62,000 nucleotides of DNA, taken from contig NC_081413.1 in NCBI RefSeq assembly GCF_030272615.1, positions 445,400,038 to 445,462,037 on the forward strand, given 5' to 3'. The position numbers and the translations under genes were made by a program. The notes under the pieces were generated by a model, which ran no database searches, had not been told where the DNA came from, and saw only the letters and a program-made list of their open reading frames with translations. Every line of letters begins with the position of its first letter. The stretch's first letter is position 1. This DNA comes from Cryptomeria japonica. Taxonomy: Eukaryota > Streptophyta > Pinopsida > Cupressales > Cupressaceae. Of the stretch, positions 55,710-62,000 are shown in pieces.

Positions 55710-57187
55710 TAATATTTGACCATTGATAATACACAAGACCTACAACATCCTTTTATGCCAGTTCACAAAAGTGCATCAGGAAAGTTTCCCCTTCCCTCCA
55801 CCATCTGATTTTCTCATAAAGCACACCCAAGTTAGCCATGTAGTCTGCAAGTTGATTACCTTCTTGAAAAAATATGCATTATTTGAACTTCATCTAGATT
55901 GGTAATGATGTTGAGGCAATCCTAAATAAAGTGTTTAATTGTCCATCTAGGAGTCGTATGTTTAATCAGACAATTAATAATATTCTGGGAGTCACTTTCA
56001 AGCCATACCTTATTGTGATCTCCCTAGAAAGCAACTTGAATTCCAAGGTAAGCTACATTTGCCCCAGCAAAATGGTTTCTCTATGTACCTAGTGGGATTT
56101 CCACTATTGAGACAAGCCTACCATTGTGAGCACATCCAACTCATCCGCAACCTATCGACACGGGATTTTTCTTAGCCTCCCCATCAATATTAATTTTTAT
56201 CCACCCTCTAGGCTGGGGCAACCCAAGCAATATTTAGTTTGGTATGCCTAAGATTAGCATTTAGTTTATAGATATCCTAATTGATTTTCCATCTATTAAT
56301 GATCTCCCTATCCGACATTAAGGTAGGATAGGAGGTTCAAGATGGCGGGATGGGGAGGAGGAAACAAAATTTTACTTAATGGAATTTTGAATATGACAGG
56401 CCACTGAGAAGGCTAAAGACTCTTTGTCCCTGAAAAATATGATTGTTCATTTCCTTCCAGATGCCTAAAGTAATGTCGGGAAGCATGAAGCTCCACAAAA
56501 AAATAAGGGAAAGGTTATCAAAAGGGAATCTCCATTGAATCCAATAATCTAAGAGGCTAAAAGGCAAGATCCACATAACTCCCTAGAGATCAAAATAATA
56601 AGACCATATATCCTAGGAAAAACCACAATGAATTAGGAGATGATCAAAGATATCATCAACATCCTCTTTACATAAAAAATATCTATTGGGAATTGAAATC
56701 CCTCTCCTACACAAATTATCAATAGATAGAACTTTATTCTACATGGAGAGATAGAAAAAAGTATTAATCTTGGGCACTAGAAGATGATTCCACAGGTGGG
56801 ACCAAAATGGTGCAGGAGCACAAGTTTTGGACTATAAGGCAAAAGCTTGACAGACCAAAAAGCCACCAAAGGAAGAGCCACACCAAACCATAGAATCCTC
56901 GACAGGGGATGAAGGAATGTGAATAAAACAAAACCAAAAATAAAAAGGTTTAAATGCAGGACCCAATTGAAGAAGATAAATCCACCGACCTTCCCGAATA
57001 TAATCAGCAATGGAGAAGCCAATCTAATCTACACAAATAGATCTATGCTAAATGGGTGAGGGATTATGCTACAATGATAGTTAGGAGGGACCTCAATGAG
57101 ATCTATCTGGGTCGTGCATCAAGAAAAAACACAAAAAAAGAAAAACAAGATGATGGAGGCAATGCAAAATGGTATAAATTATATCAT
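54885..57187. repeat. Tandem duplication, unit 1
   Basis: This unit of about 2.3 kb consists of the last 825 bp of B's 3' LTR plus 1.48 kb of adjoining LINE. It is followed directly by a second copy. The junction lies at 57185-57190 (atatcataa then tttggttag). Confidence 0.85.
55715..57187 (-). pseudogene. LINE zinc-finger region and RNase H (copy 1)
   Basis: On the minus strand the later part of LINE ORF2 reads as an RVT-type Cys/His region with LGIWKEMNNHIFQ (about 56470-56430), then RNase H with KINIDG, VWLESDSQNIINCLIKH (about 56010-55950) and QEGNQLADYMANLG (about 55870-55825). ORF2 ends soon after, near the B insertion. Stops and shifts are many. An identical arrangement occurs in copy 2. 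Confidence 0.72.
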
Positions 57188-57993
57188 AATTTGGTTAGGA
57201 CAGAGTTATTTTGGTAACGTGTGAACTATAGAATCTTAGGGTTGATTTCGGTGATTGGGTTGACATGTATGAAGCTTTTTATCTTTTTGTTTAGGTCCAC
57301 ATATGGATTTGTTGATGGATTGAGCCGACTTATGGTTACACATTTTATGTTGCATGTTATGCATTTTTTGGAAGCCACCATGGTAATTAATTGATTTTAT
57401 TGATGCAGATATATTAAACCAATTCATTTGATCATTTTGATTGATGAGACAAGTCTAAGACATCTTTATGAGAAAATATGCGAAAGTTGGTGAATGTGAT
57501 TGAATATTTTGGTGCTTCGGTGTGTGATAGTGTAGGAAAACAGAGAAAATAAGCTAAATAGTTGAAGTAGATAATTTGTGCCAAACCGGAATTTATTTTT
57601 GGCATATGTAGATAGTATACTTTAGTTCATTCATTATTGTAATCAATTGTAATCACCTATAAGGTAGTGAGCCTTCCTCCAGGTTGTAGCCCTTTTATAT
57701 TTGAGTAGTGATCTCTAGGCAGTGTGCCTGAATGAAAGTGCATTCCCCTTATGTAATATTATCATAATTTTGGCCATAGTATAATAATATTGTGGGTTCA
57801 AATCCCATTGTGCTTTATCCCTTTCCGGGTTTCCATGTAAAAATATTGGTGTTATGGTTCTGTGGTGTTCTCTTTATGTTTATGCACTTTTCTTTCATTC
57901 CTATGCATCCAATGGTTTAAGAATCGTCTTAACAAGTTTGTTGATTGAAAAACACTGATTCAGCCCCCCTCTCAATGTTCATTGACTCTAGCA
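57188..57993 (+). repeat. Duplicated part of B's 3' LTR
   Basis: It matches 54885-55709 and has no start of its own, because it came from the duplication and not from a separate insertion. Confidence 0.85.
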
Positions 57994-57998
57994 TAATA

Positions 57999-59443
57999 TT
58001 TGACCATTGATAATACACAAGATCTACAACATCCTTTTATGCCAGTTCACATAAGTGCATCAGCAAAGTTTCCCCTTCCATCCACCATCTGATTTTCTCA
58101 TAAAGCACAACCACGTTAGCCACGTAGTCGAGAAGTGGACTACCTTCTTGAAAAAATATGCATTGTTCAAACTTCATCCAGCTTGGTGACCATGTCGAGG
58201 TAATCCTAAATAAAGTGTTTAATTGTCCAGGTAGGACTCGTATGTTTAATTAGACAATTAATAATATTCAGGGGGTCACTTTCAAGCCATACCTTTTTGT
58301 GACCTCCCTAGAAAGCCAGTTGAAGCCCAAGGTAAGCTACATTTGCCTCAGCAAAATGATTTTTCTATGTACCTAGTGGGAGTGCCACTATTGAGACAAG
58401 CCTGCCATTGTGCTCACGTCCAACTCGTCCACAACCTATCGACATAGGATTTTTCATAGCCTACCCATCAACATTAATTTTAATCCACCCTCTAGGCTGG
58501 GACAACCCAAACAATATTTAGCTTGGTATGCCTAAGCTTAGCATTTAGTTTACAAATATCCTAATTAATGTGCCATCTATTCATGATCTCCCAATCTGAC
58601 GTTAAGATAGGAATAGAAGGGTCAAGCCGGCGAGATGGTGAGGAGGAAACAAAATTATCCTTAATGGAATTCTGAATATGACAGGCCACAGAGAAGGCTA
58701 AAGACTCTTTGTCCCTGAAAATATGATTGTTCCTTTCCTTCCAGATGCCCCAAGCAATGTGGGGACGCATGAAGATCCACAACACAATAAGGGAAAGGTT
58801 ATGAAAAGGGCATCTCCATTAAATCCAATAATCTAAGAGGCTAAAAGGGAAGATCCACATAACTCCCCAGAGATCTAAAAAATAAGACCATATATCCTGG
58901 GAATAACCACAATGAATGAGGAGATGATCAGAGACACCATCAACATCCTCTTTACATAGAAAACATCTATTGGGAATCGACATCCCTCTCTTGCACAAAT
59001 TATTAATAGATAAAAATATTAATCTTGGGCACTAGAAGATGATTCCAAAGGTGGGACCAAAATGGTACATGAGCACAAGTTTTGGACTGCAAGGCAAAAG
59101 CTTGATAGCCCAAAAAGCCACCAAAGGAGGAGCCATGCCAAACAATAGAATCCTCGACAAGGGATGAAGGAATATAAATAAAAGAAAACCAAACCTAAAG
59201 AGGTTTCAATGCAGGATCCAATTGAAGAAGATAAACCCACTGATGTTCCCGAATATAATCAACAATTGAGAAGCCAATGTAATCCACACAAAAAGCTCTA
59301 TGTTGAATGGGTGAGGGATTATGCTACAATCACAGTTAGGAGGGACCTCAATGACATCTATCGAGACTGTGCATCAAGAAAAAACACAACCAAATAAAAA
59401 CAAGATGATGGAGGCAATGCAAAATGGAATAAATTATATCATA
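57999..59443 (-). pseudogene. LINE zinc-finger region and RNase H (copy 2)
   Basis: It duplicates 55715-57187 on the minus strand, with WGIWKERNNHIFRDKES at about 58760-58710 slightly closer to the usual LINE sequence than copy 1. RNase H blocks (VWLESDPLNIINCL) are readable. Confidence 0.72.
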
Positions 59444-60660
59444 AAAACTTATTACAAATACTAGTAACATTCAAACTACAAGATTCATCTCACTGGCCCA
59501 CTACATACATGCTCAATTACAAAATTGGTCAACTCGAGACCTCTAAATCTTAAGATACTTCTTCTATATTCTTTCTATCAAATAATGATGCTTAATTACA
59601 TTGATTTATATGCTCTAGAGGGATTTGTGCTGGCCCAAGAGGGATCAAATTCCAAAGAACAAGATACAACATGTAAAACCACCAGGTTAGCCCCTGCTAA
59701 AGAGAATCCTTCAAAAAATCCAAAGGAAGAAGTATGGATTAGAGGGAAGGTTGGCCACATGCCAAGGAACATTGAAATCAATGAATTGAAGCTTTGTAAT
59801 CTACGACAATTATTCACAAGATTCAACAATAGAAAATAGGTCCAAGCGGTCCCGGTGTTCTAAGATAGAAAACTATCATAGAATCTAGAAGTGATGACTT
59901 GTCGAAAAAAGATCAAAATGTCCCATGGTTCGGTAATAAGGAAGATAATCATGTTCATAAGAAAAATCAAGCTCCACAAGATCTGATGAGAAAATGCAAG
60001 AAAATCCCTAAAGAAATGTTCAAACTACAAAATAGAAAACAAACTAAAAAGAAATGTTTTTGGTTGATGCAAGATTTCCAAGAACCGGGATTTCTCTCCC
60101 ATCAGATTATCAATCAGAGGACTATCACTAGCCCACCAATCTTCCCAGAATAAAATCTTCTAGCCATTTCTAAGACTTCATCTTAAGCCTTTCAAAATGA
60201 TGGATTTCATATTTAGAATATTCATCCAAAGAGCCGAAGCAACCTGAGGGAAAGTAGAGTCTTGCAACACTTATTGATGAGAGTCAAGCAATCTTTGATA
60301 TTTTTCTAGATGATAGTGATCAACTCGTTAGACTCTTTAAGACATGTCCACAATTGTTTAGCAAGGAGAGATTTGTTAAATTCTTGAACTTGTCTAATGG
60401 AAAGACCCCCAAGCCTCTTAGGGAGAACAACCTGATCCCAGGAGACCAGATGAAGACAATTCTTGGTGTCTATACCAATCCATAAAAAATTCTTCTGGAT
60501 GTTCTCCATTCTATCTACAAATTTTAGAGGGATCTTGAATAAGATCATCACATACATAGATAAATTTTGCAAAGAAGCTTTAATCAATTTGAGATTACCC
60601 ACTTGGCTCAAAAGAGAACCTTTCCATCTAGCCAACTTGGTTTGGAACTGGTCAATCAAA
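59444..60660 (-). pseudogene. LINE ORF2 region between RT and zinc finger
   Basis: The open part 60659-60306 has the conserved post-RT region: FQTKLARWKGSLLSQVGNLKL, NIQKNFLWIG and HLVSWDQVVLPKRLGGLSIR, typical of plant L1-type ORF2. Downstream, 60300-59444 is decayed, with FYSGKIGGL-type remnants. Confidence 0.8.
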
Positions 60661-61195
60661 GTGGACTAGAAAATATTGAGGGTAGGCCTAGTATAGAGAA
60701 GAAGAACCAAATATGTAGTCGGCAAGGAGGCTAGCTTACACCCAAAAAAATTAGCAATTTTGATCTATCTATGATTAGTGGTGTTGAGAAAGAAAATAGA
60801 GCTTTTGGGAAGATTGTTCCTTTGGCCTAATCCTTTTACATAAACATATAGCAATTTCTTCAGATTCTTAGCTTCTAACACTAATCCTTCACCCAACAAC
60901 ATAGTATCATCAACAAATTATTGATGTGTACAAACTTGGATATCAGAAGAGGGGTGAATCCCCTTAAGCCTACCAATCCTGACATATCTTTGAATGATTC
61001 TACTGAAGGCTTCTCTCATTAAAATAAATAGAAATGGGGAAATGGGGTCCCCTTGCCTAAGGCCTCTAGAGGCTAAGAAAAATCCAAATGGAGATCCATT
61101 AATCAACACATAAAACTTGGGGGTATAAATACATTGATTCACCAATTGGAGGAAGTGATCACTAAAACCAAAAGCATGAAGCACTCTGATAAGAG
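60661..61195 (-). pseudogene. LINE reverse transcriptase, 5'-truncated
   Basis: The minus strand begins inside RT with HAFGFSDHFLQLVNQCI, then VLINGSPFGFF, SRGLRQGDPISPFLFILM (about 61077-61024) and the catalytic loop FVDDTMLLGEG (about 60916-60884). A TAA lies just before FVDD. Everything upstream of this part of RT is absent because the insertion was truncated at 61195. Confidence 0.9.
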
Positions 61196-61210
61196 ATTCT
61201 TCTATTAGTT
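61196..61210. repeat. LINE target-site duplication, 5' side
   Basis: attcttctattagtt is identical to 2324-2338. Confidence 0.85.
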
Positions 61211-61701
61211 GGTTCACTTGATGTGACTATTTGTTATAAGGTAATGAGTAAAAATGTTCTTCATCAAAATTATTTAAGTGTATTATCTTCTATTATTTTT
61301 AAGTACTATCTTATGTTATTTTTCACTTAAAATTATATTTATCTTCAACAAATATTTTAATATATGTATATAGTGATTGATGATTATTTTGTGTAAATTC
61401 AGATTATTTTTTTAGTTTTATATGCATAGTCTTATATTTATTGTCTTATATTACTCTTATGTTCTTCTATATTTATACATTTAACTTATCTATAAAATTA
61501 TCATACTTATACATTCATTTATTTATAGCTAGCAAAAGTCTATCATAATCCTTTATATATTTTTACTCTAACTCAACTCCACAATAATGAGGTCATCCTT
61601 GTTCACATAAATTTAAACTTAAATATAATTGATTGGTCGTGTTTATCTATTTTTTTGTACAAGGTCAACCAAAAAAAATGTTTATACAAATTGATGTCAT
61701 A
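61211..61701. other. AT-rich host flank, no gene seen
   Basis: Very AT-rich DNA between the LINE and the next LTR. No coding, repeat or structural signal is visible. Confidence 0.6.
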
Positions 61702-62000
61702 TGTGATGGTCATGCAAAGCACTGAGAGGGGGGGGTGAATCAGTGACACCAAAATTAGCACAACTTTAAACACTAACCAATAGATGAACTTAACTAAGGA
61801 TTTGAGCAAAATACATGCTATACAAAATGAAATAACAATATCCACATAAAGTAGAACATCCACCATAACACAAGTGTTTATATGTAGAAAACCCAAATAG
61901 GTAAAAACCATGGTGAGATGGAACTCACAAGTTAACTATCTCCAGTAATAGAAAACTGGCTGGTTAAGGTCTTACAAAGTGCTCTGCTAGGAGTGAATCT
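61702..62000 (-). mobile_element. Partial copia-type LTR, leaves the window
   Basis: It begins TGTGATGGTCATGC (possibly two bases later) and carries GAGAGGGGGGGGTGAATCAG and a GTGAG/CTCAC hairpin, as in C's LTR but with little other identity. By the placement of these marks it is the U5 end of a minus-strand LTR. Neither its start nor any internal region is within the window. Confidence 0.72.

Larger units (their letters stand above)
57188..59443. repeat. Tandem duplication, unit 2
   Basis: This second copy of 54885-57187 includes a truncated B-type LTR (57188-57993), its taata flank (57994-57998) and LINE sequence. It lacks about 20 bp of LTR near 57250 and about 30 bp of LINE near 59010, and has scattered substitutions. 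Confidence 0.85.
2339..61195 (-). mobile_element. 5'-truncated L1-type LINE, host of the whole nest
   Basis: This minus-strand non-LTR retrotransposon is now split by everything inserted in it. Reading 5' to 3' on the minus strand it has part of the reverse transcriptase (about 61195-60700), the thumb and Cys/His-rich region, RNase H (55720-56260, with a duplicate at about 58000-58560), a short spacer cut by element B at 55710/4663, an extra ORF (about 4469-2741), and a 3' UTR ending in an A-rich tail at 2339. An exact 15-bp TSD flanks the two ends, so both halves belong to one insertion. Without its insertions and the tandem duplication, the LINE is about 5.2 kb. Stops and frameshifts are frequent, so it is long dead. 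Truncation inside RT is usual for LINEs; an ORF downstream of RNase H is not. Confidence 0.8.

Noticed and set aside
57188-57993. A second, independent insertion of a B-type LTR
   Set aside because: It lacks the LTR start and carries the same right flank (taatatttgacc) as B, so it came from tandem duplication.
61603-61911. 102-codon hydrophobic minus-strand frame as a membrane protein
   Set aside because: It spans the boundary of AT-rich flank and an LTR and has the composition expected of T-rich DNA.
1-62000. CRISPR array, bacterial operon or organelle DNA
   Set aside because: There are no spaced short repeats of that type, no operon-like gene packing, and all recognisable genes are plant retrotransposon genes.

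Overview
This window looks like intergenic DNA from a seed plant with a very large genome, most likely a gymnosperm. The lineage is inferred from the style of the elements and was not tested. There is no intact host gene, rRNA or tRNA gene, or CRISPR array. Almost all of it is one stack of retrotransposons inserted into one another. I resolved the stack from paired LTRs, primer binding sites, polypurine tracts and target-site duplications (TSDs).

Layout from the outside in. (0) Host flanks lie at 1-2338, with possible remnants of gene exons at 1189-2099, and at 61196 to about 61701; another LTR begins near 61702 and leaves the window. (1) A 5'-truncated L1-type LINE on the minus strand runs from 61195 to 2339. 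It is bounded by an exact 15-bp TSD at 2324-2338 and 61196-61210. Its RT/RNase H half is on the right, and its 3' half, with an unusual extra ORF and the A-tail, is on the left. (2) A 373-bp TRIM (3736-4108) and the LTR element I call B (4664-55709, TSD taata) inserted into the LINE. A tandem duplication at 54885-59443 then copied part of B's 3' LTR plus LINE sequence. (3) Element A (4677-40483, TSD agaga) inserted 13 bp inside B's 5' LTR, and Ty3/gypsy chromovirus G2 (44377-52168, minus, TSD gagaa) inserted into B's second ORF. (4) Chromovirus G1 (10332-26152, TSD ctccc) and Ty1/copia element C (26810-38713, minus) both inserted into A's 3' LTR. (5) Element D (16679-23190, TSD agtta/attta) and solo LTR S (13234-14654, TSD taaag) inserted into G1; copia-like element E (29495-34055, minus, TSD cctcc) inserted into C.

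Coding content. G1 and G2 are decayed copies of one gag-PR-RT-RNase H-integrase-chromodomain family. C is a decayed but nearly complete gag-PR-IN-RT-RNase H copia element. A, B, D and E carry no reverse transcriptase or integrase, so they must have been moved by enzymes made elsewhere. B and D are the most unusual. They belong to different LTR families but share the same two-ORF plan: a coiled-coil gag with four zinc knuckles, then a protein of about 1,070 residues with an N-terminal globular domain, a basic hinge and a coiled-coil C-terminal part. The LINE's extra 3' ORF contains a domain that may belong to the same broad group. E has one stop-interrupted frame encoding gag-protease followed by an unrecognised C-terminal domain of about 330 residues.

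Nothing here looks functional as a host gene. All pol genes are disrupted by stops or frameshifts. Most stops in G1, checked against G2, are TAG where the partner reads CAG or TGG, as expected from long-term decay of methylated cytosines.
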